Source: Rhodospirillales bacterium (lineage in GTDB: Bacteria; Pseudomonadota; Alphaproteobacteria; Rhodospirillales; Casp-alpha2). From it: a stretch of DNA of 61,074 bases. Under the pieces are notes generated by a model. That model had not been told where the DNA came from and did not search any database. It saw only the letters and a list, made by a program, of their open reading frames with translations. Positions 9,520 to 19,529 of the stretch are shown here, one piece after another; positions within the stretch are counted from its first letter, which is position 1, and every line of letters begins with the position of its first letter. The position numbers and the translations under genes are program-made. The stretch lies in assembly GCA_018662225.1 (NCBI GenBank), contig JABJGO010000002.1:1-61074 (forward strand), written 5' to 3'.

Positions 9520-11147
9520 CAGATACACCGTTACTCGAAATCAAGGATATGTCTGTTTCCTTTGGGCAAGGGATGCGGGAAGTGAAAGCCGTGCGCGGCG
9601 CATCGTTCTCAATCGAAAAAGGTGAGACCGTGGCGCTGGTAGGCGAATCCGGGTCGGGTAAATCCGTAACCGCTCTATCAATCCTGCAACTGTTGCCCTA
9701 TCCGGTAGCATCGCACCCATCGGGCAGCGTGGTGTTTCAGGGCGAAGAGCTCATGGGCGCGCCACAAAGTCGGTTGCGTCAGGTGCGCGGTGACCGCATC
9801 GCCATGATTTTCCAGGAACCCCTGACCAGCCTTAACCCCCTACACAGCATCTACCGCCAGATCAGCGAAGTCTTGTTTCTGCATAAACACATGACCAAGA
9901 CCGACGCACGCGCGCGGGTGCTCGAATTGCTTGAACTGGTGGGATTAGGCAGTGCTATCAGTCGACTGGACGCCCTGCCCCATGAGTTTTCAGGCGGCCA
10001 GCAACAGCGCGTGATGATCGCCATGGCACTGGCCAACGATCCGGATTTATTGATTGCGGATGAGCCGACCACGGCGCTTGATGTGACCATTCAGGCGCAG
10101 GTGCTCAAATTATTGGGTGAGTTACAGGAAAAGCTCGGCATGGCTATTCTGCTCATCACCCATGACCTTGGTATCGTGCGCGGTATTTCGGACCGTGTCT
10201 GTGTGATGAATGATGGCGAGATCGTGGAACAGGGGGGCACAGCCGAGGTCTTTGCCAACCCGCAACACGCCTATACCCGGCACCTGCTGGAAACAGAGCC
10301 CGGTGGCGCACCGGGTGCCGCCGATGAGCACGCGCCGTCGCTGATGTCTTGCGATGATCTAAAGGTCTGGTTCCCCATCAAACGCGGCATCCTGAAACGC
10401 ACGGTAGATCACGTGAAAGCCGTGGACGGTATCACACTTGATGTGAAACAGGGCCATACGCTGGGCGTTGTAGGGGAATCCGGTTCGGGCAAGTCCACAC
10501 TGGCACGAGCCTTGTTAAGGTTGGAGAAATCTGACGGATCGATTCAGTTCAAGCACCGCCCGCTACACAGCATGAAATCAAGCGAACTGCGCCCCCTGCG
10601 GCGCGATATGCAGATCGTTTTTCAAGACCCCTTTGGTAGCTTAAGCCCACGTCTGTCCATCGCCCAGATCATCGAAGAAGGTCTCGTGGTGCATGATTTA
10701 GGCGGCAACTATGACGCCCGGCGCAAGCTGATCGCTGATGCCCTGATCGAGGTCGGGATGGAGCCTTCCATGATGGATCGCTACCCCCACGAATTTTCAG
10801 GCGGCCAGCGCCAGCGTATTTGCATCGCCCGTGCCATTGTCCTGAAACCGGACTTCATCGTACTGGACGAGCCCACCAGTGCGCTTGATGTGTCCGTCCA
10901 GGCACAGATTGTTGACCTACTGCGTGACCTACAGAAAAAGCATAACATCGCGTACTTGTTCATTAGCCATGACTTGAGAGTCGTCCGCGCCATGTCGCAC
11001 GAAATCCTGGTCATGCGCGAGGGCAAAATCGTGGAACACGGCCCCGCCGCACAAGTAATGGACGATCCGAAAGAACCCTACACCCGAGCCCTCATGGCCG
11101 CCGCGTTCGAGTTGAAGGCAGACGAGACGGGCGTGGTGCACGAGTAA
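9516..11147 (+). CDS. yejF: Duplicated ABC transporter ATPase (YejF-like)
   Basis: A 543-residue protein with two complete ABC ATPase domains in one chain, as in YejF. Domain 1 (about 1-260) has Walker A GESGSGKS, signature FSGGQQQR and Walker B LLIADEPT. Domain 2 (about 280-535) has GESGSGKST, FSGGQRQR and FIVLDEPT. Each is followed by an oligopeptide-type C-terminal extension. It powers import through the YejB/YejE channel from the cytoplasmic face. The gene overlaps yejE by four bases and closes the operon. No clear intrinsic terminator follows in 11148-11253. Confidence 0.92.
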   Translation: MTDTPLLEIKDMSVSFGQGMREVKAVRGASFSIEKGETVALVGESGSGKSVTALSILQLLPYPVASHPSGSVVFQGEELMGAPQSRLRQVRGDRIAMIFQEPLTSLNPLHSIYRQISEVLFLHKHMTKTDARARVLELLELVGLGSAISRLDALPHEFSGGQQQRVMIAMALANDPDLLIADEPTTALDVTIQAQVLKLLGELQEKLGMAILLITHDLGIVRGISDRVCVMNDGEIVEQGGTAEVFANPQHAYTRHLLETEPGGAPGAADEHAPSLMSCDDLKVWFPIKRGILKRTVDHVKAVDGITLDVKQGHTLGVVGESGSGKSTLARALLRLEKSDGSIQFKHRPLHSMKSSELRPLRRDMQIVFQDPFGSLSPRLSIAQIIEEGLVVHDLGGNYDARRKLIADALIEVGMEPSMMDRYPHEFSGGQRQRICIARAIVLKPDFIVLDEPTSALDVSVQAQIVDLLRDLQKKHNIAYLFISHDLRVVRAMSHEILVMREGKIVEHGPAAQVMDDPKEPYTRALMAAAFELKADETGVVHE

Positions 11148-11253
11148 ATAGTTGTACTTCATGCGCCTAAGGTAAGTTAGGAGCGCCCGCTATAGATCGG
11201 AAAGCGGACATGATCATGAGATATCGGAAACTTCCGAAAATGGCCCAGAGCTG

Positions 11254-14190
11254 TCATTTCAACACTGGCAGGACTACTGAAAACGTGCTGCCGACATCCA
11301 GTTCAGTTTCGAATTCGAGAGTTCCCCCCATTGCTTCCACCAGAGCCTTGGAAATAGGAAGGCCAAGACCCGTGCCACTGTGTTTTCGAGACGATGAACT
11401 GTCAACCTGTGTAAACCGGTCAAAGATTACTGATCGGAATTCCTCGGGAATACCTACTCCATAATCTTTGACCTTAACGATGATATTTCCATTATCGCTT
11501 TCGATGGAGACATCGACTTCATCCCCGGATTTTGAGAACTTGGCGGCATTGGACAACAGGTTGTTCAGAACTTGCTCAAAACGAGTTTCATGAGTTTCGG
11601 CATACAGCGGAGCAAGAGGGTCCTCGAATACAAAGTCGACCGAATGTTTCCGTCCGAAGCCCCGACAGTTTTCAACCGAGGCAGATACCTGTTCGCAGAT
11701 ATTGTAGCGGCGCAGTTCGAATTCCAATTCTCCTGAGAGGATTTTCTCATAGTCCAATAGTTCATTCACCAAACCAAGCAACGACACACTATTTCGCAAG
11801 GCCATCTCAACAAGATTCTTGCTCTCATCCTGAAAATCGCTTGAAAACACCGAGTTTAGCATGCCGAGGCTACCTAAAATCGATGTCAGAGGCGTCCGTA
11901 ATTCATGGCTCATGGTAGATAGGAATTCAGACTTGGCCTGGTTGGCCGCCTGCGCATTATCTTTTGCCGCTTCCAGTTGTTGCTCAGCGCGCTTTTGCTC
12001 CGTGATGTCGATAATGACACCAACATGGCCTACGACTTTCCCATCATCATCAAACTCGGGCATGGACTGAGAGAGGCAAAACGTGACTTCACCGTCTTTT
12101 CGCCGATAACGTTGCTCGTGTTGATACATCTTTTTTTCTGACGCAGAGATGTTCCACAGGCCTACCGTTTCAGCCACATCATCTGGATGGAGTCCGTTGA
12201 GCCAACCATCACCCACCGCCTCATCAAAAGTCAAATCGCCCAGTTCACACCATTTCTCATTGACGTATGTGACGTTCCCTTCAGCGTCCGTGCGGTAGAT
12301 GCCCGCCGGTGACAGGGCAGCAAGGACGCGATAACTCTCCTCGCTGCTGCGCAACATCGCTTCTGCGTCAATCCGTTGCTGTATTTCCCGGCTCAATTCG
12401 GTTGTGCGTTCCGCGACCCGTTCTTCCAGATTGTCATACGCCTCACGCAGGGCTTCCTCAGTTCGTTTACGCTTAGTGATGTCTTGTGCAATCACTTGTT
12501 CTTCAATTGTGATGCCTTTCTTGTCGAATACGGGTGTGGAAGTTTCGTGAAGCCATCGCACTTCTCCGCCCGGCTTGATGATCCGGTACTCCATGTCGTA
12601 ACCTTTGCCATTTGCTGCGCCCTCACACGCCAATCTATACTCGTCCTTATCATCCGGGTGGGTAAATGCGAAGGGGCCATCGAGGGTCGATGAGTCTTGG
12701 ATAAATTCATCCACCGAGACGCCGTGCATTTTCGCATACTCCTCAGAACAGAAACTGCATCGGTCCGTTCTTGTGTCCCAAACGGAATAACCCAACCTTG
12801 CCAGTTTCGCGGCTGTGTGAAGTTGCCGCTCGTTGGCGTGCAACGCTTCTTGCGCCAGTTTCATTTCCGTGAAGTCGGTGGTCAGGCTACAGATGCCAGT
12901 GATTACGCCGTCTTCGCCTCGAAGTGGAAACTTTTGGCTTAACGAATAGCGAACAACACCATCAACCTCTTCGACGATCTCCCGTTGCAACGGCTCACCA
13001 GTTTCCACGACCTTGCGGTCGGCAGCCATGTAGATGTCAGCGATATGGTCGGGCAGAAAATCTGCGGCGGTGCGACCGATAAAGTCGTCTCTTTCAAACC
13101 CCAATGTACTCGGTACGTTATCGCTAATGGCCACAATCCGACCATCGGTGTCCTTGAGGACAATCTCTATCGGCGAGTTTTCGAAGATTGCTGTCAACCA
13201 TGCATCCCGGGTCAGCACTTGCTCGTTTAGCTGCTTACGCTCAGTGATGTCCTGTATTGTGCCTACTGAACGAACACGCTGGCCGTGTTCGTCTATTTCA
13301 TGCCTCCCAATTTCGCGCACATGGGTCGTAGTGCCATCCCGTTTTAAAATTCTGTATTCAATGTCTAGTGACTTCTCTGGACCTGATTTTTCTTGAAACA
13401 ATCGGGAATATGAACGCACTGTAGTGTCAACAAAATCCCGATCATCCGGATGGACAAACGCCAAAAACGCTTCATGGGTTGTAAATTGATCTAGCAATTC
13501 GGGTACGGTAGCGCCGAATAACTTGGCCATCTGTTCAGAGCAAGACTCTAAACGGTCGCCTTCTGCATCCCATTTCCAATGCCCCAACAACGACACTTCT
13601 TCAGCCTGCTGAAGCATTTCCGTTTGATTGAATAATTCCTGAGCCAAACTGATCGATTTTAGTTTTGCGCTCATTAAGGAAGCGATCGTGGTCAGTAGCT
13701 CTAAATCATCTGAGTCGAAACAAGCGATCTTTGGGTCTTCACAGTCAATGACCCCAACAACTCGGTCATCTATGAGTAACGGAACGCAGATCTCTGATCT
13801 GGCCTCGTCAACATCCGCAATATAGCGGTCATCCTTTTTCAGATCGTCAACAATTAGAGGTTTTTTCGTTTGAGCAACAGACCCCGTAACGCCCTTCCCA
13901 ATGGGGATTTCGAGAGCGTCGATAATATCATTGGACCTTGGATTCTTGCTTTCACCTATTGCGGCACACTGCCACAACGAATTCGACGTATTGTTCACGT
14001 AATAAACAACGCAATCGTCAAAGCCCATTTTACCGACGACTTCTCGTGCCACATACCAGGCGAGAGCTTCTTCCGTGGAAATTGAAATCAGTTCCACAGT
14101 AAAGTCATTGAAGATTCTTAGGATGTGCTGATCACGAGTTAAATCGCGGTCGAGTCCCTTCCGAGGTTTGCCGGGCACTGTGTTCCCCAT
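11254..14190 (-). CDS. GAF / multi-PAS sensor histidine kinase
   Basis: A 978-residue soluble hybrid-sensor-type kinase without a receiver domain or any membrane segment. Order: GAF domain (about 25-175), four PAS/PAC modules (roughly 195-325, 330-450, 455-580, 625-745), a HisKA domain with MSHELRTP and phosphorylatable His762, and a HATPase with N-box NNLLSNAAKFS, G1 DYGVGIP and G2 GTGLGLPISKA. It probably reads internal redox, light or small-molecule cues and signals to an unlinked response regulator; none is adjacent. I chose ATG at 14190 because the longer frame to 14247 needs a TTG start and adds no conserved sequence. The 233 bases upstream show no obvious feature. Confidence 0.88.
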   Translation of the reverse strand: MGNTVPGKPRKGLDRDLTRDQHILRIFNDFTVELISISTEEALAWYVAREVVGKMGFDDCVVYYVNNTSNSLWQCAAIGESKNPRSNDIIDALEIPIGKGVTGSVAQTKKPLIVDDLKKDDRYIADVDEARSEICVPLLIDDRVVGVIDCEDPKIACFDSDDLELLTTIASLMSAKLKSISLAQELFNQTEMLQQAEEVSLLGHWKWDAEGDRLESCSEQMAKLFGATVPELLDQFTTHEAFLAFVHPDDRDFVDTTVRSYSRLFQEKSGPEKSLDIEYRILKRDGTTTHVREIGRHEIDEHGQRVRSVGTIQDITERKQLNEQVLTRDAWLTAIFENSPIEIVLKDTDGRIVAISDNVPSTLGFERDDFIGRTAADFLPDHIADIYMAADRKVVETGEPLQREIVEEVDGVVRYSLSQKFPLRGEDGVITGICSLTTDFTEMKLAQEALHANERQLHTAAKLARLGYSVWDTRTDRCSFCSEEYAKMHGVSVDEFIQDSSTLDGPFAFTHPDDKDEYRLACEGAANGKGYDMEYRIIKPGGEVRWLHETSTPVFDKKGITIEEQVIAQDITKRKRTEEALREAYDNLEERVAERTTELSREIQQRIDAEAMLRSSEESYRVLAALSPAGIYRTDAEGNVTYVNEKWCELGDLTFDEAVGDGWLNGLHPDDVAETVGLWNISASEKKMYQHEQRYRRKDGEVTFCLSQSMPEFDDDGKVVGHVGVIIDITEQKRAEQQLEAAKDNAQAANQAKSEFLSTMSHELRTPLTSILGSLGMLNSVFSSDFQDESKNLVEMALRNSVSLLGLVNELLDYEKILSGELEFELRRYNICEQVSASVENCRGFGRKHSVDFVFEDPLAPLYAETHETRFEQVLNNLLSNAAKFSKSGDEVDVSIESDNGNIIVKVKDYGVGIPEEFRSVIFDRFTQVDSSSSRKHSGTGLGLPISKALVEAMGGTLEFETELDVGSTFSVVLPVLK

Positions 14191-14423
14191 GTAAACAAAT
14201 TCATCCACGTATAATATACATATGGATATTAACGGAGAAACTTTCAATAGCGTACAGTTTGGCGCGCTCGAACAATGTTTGCTTATGGCTACAAGCAGAT
14301 TAGTTCAGGTCACGGAAATAACGTCTGCTTCAACGATCAAAGCAGGTGATAGACTATCGCGGCAACGGCTTATGCTTGGGTAGGTTCACCGCCCAAAGAT
14401 CAGTAATGTTTCATAACTTGGCA

Positions 14424-15295
14424 TCAAGCGGGATTAGTGCCTGTAATAACCCACGACGATGATGGCATGACGATACCGTCCGCATCGCTTTTTTGCTGCT
14501 TGATGGCCTCGGCAAGGGCCTCTTCGATCTCGCCGCGTTTTTGTTCGGCAAGATCACCGGCTTCGCGGAACACTTCACCGGCCGGACCCAAATTCAGTTG
14601 GAAATTAATGGCGTCTTCCACGGAGTGACCGACCAATACCGGCGCGTCCACCCGTTCGAACGTGATGTCTTCGTAACCAGCCGATTTCATCATCGCGGTC
14701 ACCATCTCCTGATTAGCCATAGAGAACGGGCCGGGGCCACAAGTCAGGCCATCTTCGCCGGGGGGGGGGGCAGGAACTTCAAAACAACGTCTTTCGCCAT
14801 GCTGAGCCATGGATTGTCCGATTGTGTACGCCACACGATGTGCGTCATCTTGCCACCGGGCTTCAAGGCCCGGCGCATGTTCTTGAACGCGGCCACAGGG
14901 TTTGAGAAAAACATGGTGCCGAAACGCGAAAACACGAAATCGTATTCAGGCTCAAACGGATAGATCAGCGCGTCGCCATTGATGAACTCAACGTTGCCCA
15001 GGCCTTCTTCCTTGGCTTCTCGGATACCGTATTCCATAAATGCGTCACAGCAATCAAGGCCAACCACGTGGCCTTCGGACCCAACGATCCGGGCAAATTT
15101 ATTGGCGGTATCGCCAAACCCGCACCCCACGTCCAAAACCTTGTCACCGGGGCCAACCGTCAGATTGGGAAAGATGGCTTCGCTGTGACGGGTAAGCCCA
15201 TCCACCAGCACGTGTTTGTACGCAATGAACTTAGGCACAAGAACATCGTTCCAGAAATCAACAAATTCAGAATTTTTTTCAATATCATCAGGCAT
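14424..15295 (-). pseudogene. SAM-dependent methyltransferase, frameshifted at a poly-C tract
   Basis: A class I methyltransferase of about 290 residues broken by one frameshift. The N-terminal part (from ATG 15295, preceded by AGGGGAG) has the SAM motif VLDVGCGFGDTA and runs to FLPPPP. The remainder, starting GEDGLTCGPGPFSMANQ, continues in another frame to a stop at 14424. The switch falls on a run of eleven Gs (14760-14770; Cs on the coding strand). Nine or twelve would restore one frame. This may be a sequencing or assembly error in a homopolymer, a true loss of function, or a phase-variable tract. The product resembles the UbiE/COQ5-like family by motif; the substrate is unknown. Confidence 0.8.
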
Positions 15296-15438
15296 GTTCG
15301 TAGCTCCCCTATAAGTATAGCTAACGATGACTCCCCGAATGGTTGAGGCCAAGTGCCTCACAGGGAATTGATATTCTCTATCTACGTTATAAATGCAGTG
15401 CTGGATACGAGTCTACTGTTTCAGCTGTGTTACAGTTA

Positions 15439-16338
15439 TCAGACCTCTGGCTCCACATCCGAATTTGATACCAAATAATCCATGAAAATGCGAACGCGAG
15501 TGGATAAATGTCGTTTGGTGGGATACACGGCGTGCACCGAGTCGGCTGCACTGTCGAAATCTGGGATAATATGAATCAGGCTACCATTATCCAGATCGCC
15601 TTTCACCACGAAATCCGGCACATAACACAGACCAACGCCAGCAATAGCCAGATCCCGGGCGGCCCAGGTATTGTTGACCGCAATCACACCGTCCACTTTA
15701 ACCCACGTTTCTTTGCCATTGATATCGAACCACCAGTCATCGCTTTGGCGGGTGGGGTGCAGATACCGAATGCAGCGGTGGTTCTTTAACTGGTTCGGAT
15801 GCATGGCCTCACCATATTTCGCAATATAGTTGGGCGATGCACAAACAATATAGCGCAGGCCCATCAGGCTGCGGGCGATCATGGATGAATCGCGCAGCTC
15901 ACCTGAGCGAATACCAACGTCGTAGCCTTCCTCCACCAAATCCACCAGGCGGTCGGTCAAATCCAGTTCAACAAACACATCCGGGTACTGTTCCAGAAAT
16001 CCGGGCAACAGTTGCACGACCCACGCCTCGCCCAGTGTTACGGATGCTGTCACCCGCAATCGCCCTGAAGGCATGCGGTGCTGATCACGCGTGGAATTAT
16101 GCAGGTCATCCAGATCTTGCAGGATCGCCGTGCTGCGGGTCTGATACTCGGCACCGTCATCGGTCAGGCTCAACCGACGGGTGGTACGGTTGAACAAACG
16201 CACCCCCAGTTCATCTTCCAGATCTGACACATGACGGCTGACCGACGATGTGGATATTCCCAAATCACGGGCCGCAGCCGCAAAACCCTTGAGTTCTGCA
16301 ACACGGTTAAAAACCTGCATCGCGGTAAAAACACGCAT
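15439..16338 (-). CDS. LysR-family transcriptional regulator
   Basis: A 299-residue LysR regulator. The N-terminal winged helix-turn-helix (about 1-60, with FNRVAELKGFAAAARDLGISTSSVSRHVSDLEDELG arranged as in the CrgA/DmlR-like subgroup) is followed by a substrate-binding domain. It is divergent from the small DUF1127-type gene at 16466. The 127-base gap contains a perfect palindrome CAATATATTG at 16372-16381 that could be its operator. Targets are unknown; the nearest non-divergent candidate is the broken methyltransferase downstream. Confidence 0.9.
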   Translation of the reverse strand: MRVFTAMQVFNRVAELKGFAAAARDLGISTSSVSRHVSDLEDELGVRLFNRTTRRLSLTDDGAEYQTRSTAILQDLDDLHNSTRDQHRMPSGRLRVTASVTLGEAWVVQLLPGFLEQYPDVFVELDLTDRLVDLVEEGYDVGIRSGELRDSSMIARSLMGLRYIVCASPNYIAKYGEAMHPNQLKNHRCIRYLHPTRQSDDWWFDINGKETWVKVDGVIAVNNTWAARDLAIAGVGLCYVPDFVVKGDLDNGSLIHIIPDFDSAADSVHAVYPTKRHLSTRVRIFMDYLVSNSDVEPEV

Positions 16339-16465
16339 TCTACTGCCCCATCATTGGCCTGTATTTTGCAACAATATATTGCTTTTTTTGCATATTCACA
16401 AGTTTTATGGGATTGCTTATATTTCATCTCGTTACACACGAACGAAGCATTTTGGACAAAGGAAT

Positions 16466-16639
16466 ATGACAATGATGAGAGATATTATGGGTCTTTACAC
16501 CCCGCTCCTGAGTAACTTCCTGCGTCCTCGTACGATCCGGCGGATCGATGACGGGCGCAAGGTAGAACGGACTCTGCACAACGATTTGAAGAGCCTGCCA
16601 GAGCACACACTCAAAGATATGGGTTTCTACTCCGCTTAA
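16466..16639 (+). CDS. Small DUF1127 (YjiS-like) protein
   Basis: A 57-residue basic protein starting at ATG 16466 behind AAAGGA. Its second half, RPRTIRRIDDGRK followed by a LxxLPxxxLKDMG pattern near the C-terminus, fits the DUF1127/YjiS family. Family knowledge: these arginine-rich small proteins are abundant in alphaproteobacteria, and some modulate RNA turnover or phosphate and carbon metabolism. A longer frame in the same phase opens upstream, but its first 70 residues run through the LysR promoter region and are not credible. A strong terminator follows at 16687, so this is a monocistronic unit, divergent from a LysR gene. Confidence 0.75.
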   Translation: MTMMRDIMGLYTPLLSNFLRPRTIRRIDDGRKVERTLHNDLKSLPEHTLKDMGFYSA

Positions 16640-16686
16640 GCACACCACGGATCATTACCTCCCGATTAGGGTACCCCTTCCTGGAA

Positions 16687-16726
16687 AACCCCGCCCCACA
16701 CAAAAAAGTGTTGGCGGGGTTCTTTT
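16687..16726 (+). terminator. Intrinsic terminator after the DUF1127 gene
   Basis: AACCCCGCC (16687-16695) pairs with GGCGGGGTT (16713-16721), extended by ACAC/GTGT around an A6 loop, and followed by CTTTT. A strong hairpin 48 bases after the small gene's stop and before the GST gene. Confidence 0.8.
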
Positions 16727-16781
16727 CGTTTGGGCGCCAAACGGTTACGCTGCCGCCACCCGAAATTCAGGAGAAATCGTC

Positions 16782-17438
16782 ATGACCGGCACCATGGAAT
16801 TATTCAGCGCCCGCGTTTGCCCCTATGCCCACCGCAGCAGACTGGCTCTTGCGGTCAAGGGGATTGAGTTCGATCTCATTGAAATTGATTTGAGCGACAA
16901 GCCTCCGCGATTCCTGGATGTGTCGCCCTATGGCAAGGTGCCGGCGTTGGTACAAGGCGGTGTAGCCGTCTACGAAAGCAATATCATCAACGAGTATCTG
17001 GACGAGCTATATCCGGAACCGGCCCTCATGCCCGTTGATCCGCTTGGCCGGGCACGGGCGCGTATTTGGATAGACTACATTGACAGTAAGTTTCTCGACA
17101 CATATTACGACGCCATAGAGAACAAAGATCGCAGCAAGGATGATCAGTTTCGCACCACCATCGAAGAAGCTTTCCGGTTCATGGAAAATGACGGTATGGC
17201 GAAGATGTCCGCAGGCGGGCCCTATTGGCTGGGCGCTGAGATTTCGCTGATCGATTTGGCGTACTATCCATTTTTTGAACGCCTGCCCGCATGGACCTAT
17301 TACCGGGGCATTGATATTCCGGTCGATTGTAGCCGCCTGACAAAATGGCGCGCTGCGATGCAGGAACACCCCGCCGTCACCGAGATTGCCAATTCACCCG
17401 ACTATTATATTGAAGGCTATAAAAAATACGCGGCCTGA
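16782..17438 (+). CDS. Glutathione S-transferase family protein
   Basis: A 218-residue cytoplasmic GST. The thioredoxin-fold N-terminal domain (about 3-78) contains VCPYAHR with a possible catalytic cysteine at residue 11 and the glutathione-binding VPALV and YESNIINEYLDE segments. An all-helical C-terminal domain follows. The CPYAHR pattern is like omega-class or stringent-starvation (SspA)-like GSTs, which act in thiol transfer, dehydroascorbate reduction or detoxification. ATG 16782 follows CAGGAGAAA. It is convergent with the ABC permease gene at 17460. Substrate unknown. Confidence 0.88.
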   Translation: MTGTMELFSARVCPYAHRSRLALAVKGIEFDLIEIDLSDKPPRFLDVSPYGKVPALVQGGVAVYESNIINEYLDELYPEPALMPVDPLGRARARIWIDYIDSKFLDTYYDAIENKDRSKDDQFRTTIEEAFRFMENDGMAKMSAGGPYWLGAEISLIDLAYYPFFERLPAWTYYRGIDIPVDCSRLTKWRAAMQEHPAVTEIANSPDYYIEGYKKYAA

Positions 17439-17459
17439 TGACCTCAGCCACCGAAAATA

Positions 17460-18644
17460 TCACCCGCCAAAAATAAGGGCTTCCCGATCGTAAAGGCGCG
17501 ACGCGATGGTTACCAGAACGGCAGCCAGTGCCAGTGTCGTACCCGCAGATATGGCTAAATGGACGACCGATATGGTTTCGCCGCGCAAAAGCTGCCCCAG
17601 TAACAGGGTTTGTGAAAAGGTGGGCACGGCCATCATCCAGCCCTGAATCTGCACCGGCGCAAACACCAAAAGCATACCCGGGATCGCCGGCACCAGTGGC
17701 AGCAACCCCAAATAAGTCTGGGCCTCCTTAAAGCTTTTGGTCACGGTGGCGATCACAAACTGAACACCGACAGCGGCGGCCATCAACGGGAGCGTCACCA
17801 CCAAAATCCCGAGCACGACGGTAAAACCGAGCGCATTGCCCAGACTGAGCGCATGATCACCACCAAACCCGAAGGCAATTTTGAGGGCGATCAGCTGCAC
17901 CACAACGGCAATGCCTGTATAAAACAGGGTCGCCAGAAACTTGCCCACCACCAGGACCCAACGCTCAACAGGATTGATCAGCAACGGCTCCAGCGAGCCA
18001 CGCTCCCGTTCGCCAGACGTTGTATCCATGGCAAGATACGCGCCGCCCATAAACAGATTAAAGATGAACAACGGCGGCACCATCAGCAGGAAAATTTCCG
18101 AGATCTGTGATCCGCTGGATACCTTGACCGTTTCGATGGATACAGGTTGCAGCGATCTGAAATCAACACCACGCGCGATCATGCGCTCGCCCCAGCTTTC
18201 CGTATTAAATTGGCTCAGCAGGGACGCCACCTGATTGATGACGACAACAGCACTGAGGCGTGATGAGTCCACCACAATGGAAATATCCGCTGTCCTGTCG
18301 GCTGCAAAATCATCATCAAATCCGGGGGGCAGCACCAGAACCACAGGCATATCGCCACGCTGAACCGAGCCTTTGATATCGGTGGGTGGTGGCACCACAT
18401 TGACGCCACGGCCTTCCAGCCAGCCCACAAGAACTTGACCGTGTTCCGCCCCTGCCACGGCCAAATTCATGCCGCTGGGGTCGCCTCCGACCGTAACCCG
18501 ACCCGTGGCCGAAATCATCAAACCCAACAGTAACGGTCCCAACAACGGATAGATCAATGCGGTCAGTAATGATCGACGATCACGGGCGTTGTCGACTATT
18601 TCCTTGCCCAGAACAATGAGGATACGTTGCCACATATCAGGCAC
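17460..18644 (-). CDS. ABC-2 type transporter permease (NatB-like)
   Basis: A 394-residue inner-membrane permease of the ABC-2 family. There is one N-terminal helix (about 22-44), a large extracytoplasmic domain (about 45-175) with the NatB-like LVVLPPGFDDDFAA-type segment, then five or six helices, including IFLLMVPPLFIFNLFMGGAYLAMDTTSGERERGSLEPLL, the hallmark of the NatB/ABC-2 exporters. Works with the ATPase encoded just upstream. Family knowledge: NatAB exports sodium in Bacillus, but many relatives export drugs, lipids or unknown substrates, so the cargo is not settled. Its start overlaps the ATPase stop by eight bases. Confidence 0.85.
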   Translation of the reverse strand: MPDMWQRILIVLGKEIVDNARDRRSLLTALIYPLLGPLLLGLMISATGRVTVGGDPSGMNLAVAGAEHGQVLVGWLEGRGVNVVPPPTDIKGSVQRGDMPVVLVLPPGFDDDFAADRTADISIVVDSSRLSAVVVINQVASLLSQFNTESWGERMIARGVDFRSLQPVSIETVKVSSGSQISEIFLLMVPPLFIFNLFMGGAYLAMDTTSGERERGSLEPLLINPVERWVLVVGKFLATLFYTGIAVVVQLIALKIAFGFGGDHALSLGNALGFTVVLGILVVTLPLMAAAVGVQFVIATVTKSFKEAQTYLGLLPLVPAIPGMLLVFAPVQIQGWMMAVPTFSQTLLLGQLLRGETISVVHLAISAGTTLALAAVLVTIASRLYDREALIFGG

Positions 18645-19362
18645 CCCGCTCGCCGGTCAGGGTCAGAAACAGGTCTTCAAGATTCTGCTTGCCGGTTTGC
18701 TCCATGAGCTCGTCAATGGTACCGGCACCAGCAATCTGACCGCCTGCGATGATGATGATGCGGTCACAGACCTTGGCCACTTCGGACATGATATGCGAAC
18801 AGAACAGCACACACCGTCCATCATCACGAATGTCGCGAATCAGGTCATGCACGGCCAGCGAGCTACCAATATCCAGGCCATTAGTGGGCTCATCCAACAA
18901 TAGATTCTGTGGCTCATGCACTAGGGCGCGGGCCAGCGTGACTTTACGGGTCTGACCTTTGGAAAAACCCTTGGCGCGTCGGTCGATGAATTCGTCCATG
19001 CCCAGTTGATTGCTCAAACCATCAATGCGGCTTTCAAGGCCCTGCCCGCCCATACCGTGCAGGCGACCGTAATATCGAATGTGTTCACGCGCCGTCAACC
19101 GGGGATAAAGCCCCAAACTGTCGGGCAGAACACCAAGGCGGCGGCGCACGGCCATTTGTTCCAGACCGGCGTCCATATCGTCGATGTAAACAGCACCACT
19201 ATCGGGCTTCATGACGGTGTAAATAATCCGTAAAGCCGTTGTCTTGCCAGCACCATTGGGACCAATCAGCCCGGTGACCTCGCCATTTCGGGCCGTGAAG
19301 CTGATACCGTTCAGCGCGGTCACGGACTTGAACGATTTTTTCAGGGCGCGAACGTCAATCAT
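18637..19362 (-). CDS. ABC transporter ATP-binding protein (NatA-like)
   Basis: A 241-residue ABC ATPase: Walker A GPNGAGKTT near residue 37, signature FSKGQTRK near 135, and Walker B NLLLDEPTNGLD near 155. I chose ATG at 19362 (MIDVRALKKSF), which follows an AGGT motif. The longer frame to 19431 adds 23 residues not seen in the family. First gene of the two-gene exporter operon; pairs with the permease at 17460-18644. Its promoter region adjoins that of the divergent hemerythrin operon. Confidence 0.88.
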   Translation of the reverse strand: MIDVRALKKSFKSVTALNGISFTARNGEVTGLIGPNGAGKTTALRIIYTVMKPDSGAVYIDDMDAGLEQMAVRRRLGVLPDSLGLYPRLTAREHIRYYGRLHGMGGQGLESRIDGLSNQLGMDEFIDRRAKGFSKGQTRKVTLARALVHEPQNLLLDEPTNGLDIGSSLAVHDLIRDIRDDGRCVLFCSHIMSEVAKVCDRIIIIAGGQIAGAGTIDELMEQTGKQNLEDLFLTLTGERGA

Positions 19363-19451
19363 TTGAGACCTATTGAAACAGCAATTTCGAGTTTGTAAGG
19401 CAATGGTTCCAATTTCGGCGAAATTCGTCAAGTTACTTGAGCCTGCAATTC

Positions 19452-19493
19452 TTGACTTAAGTCAACGAACGAAGCGATGCGGCCACGTATAAT
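19452..19493 (+). promoter_or_regulatory. FNR/CRP-family class II promoter for the hemerythrin operon
   Basis: A perfect palindrome TTGACTTAAGTCAA (19452-19465) is followed by a consensus -10 box TATAAT at 19488-19493. The palindrome centre lies 29.5 bases before the -10 box. With a start about 7 bases after the box this places the site at roughly -41.5, the classic class II position. TTGAC-N4-GTCAA fits FNR/DNR/NnrR-type regulators. The regulator is not encoded in the window. Confidence 0.7.
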
Positions 19494-19529
19494 TCCCCTA
19501 TCCAATGATGTGACATTCAGGAGTGGGCC

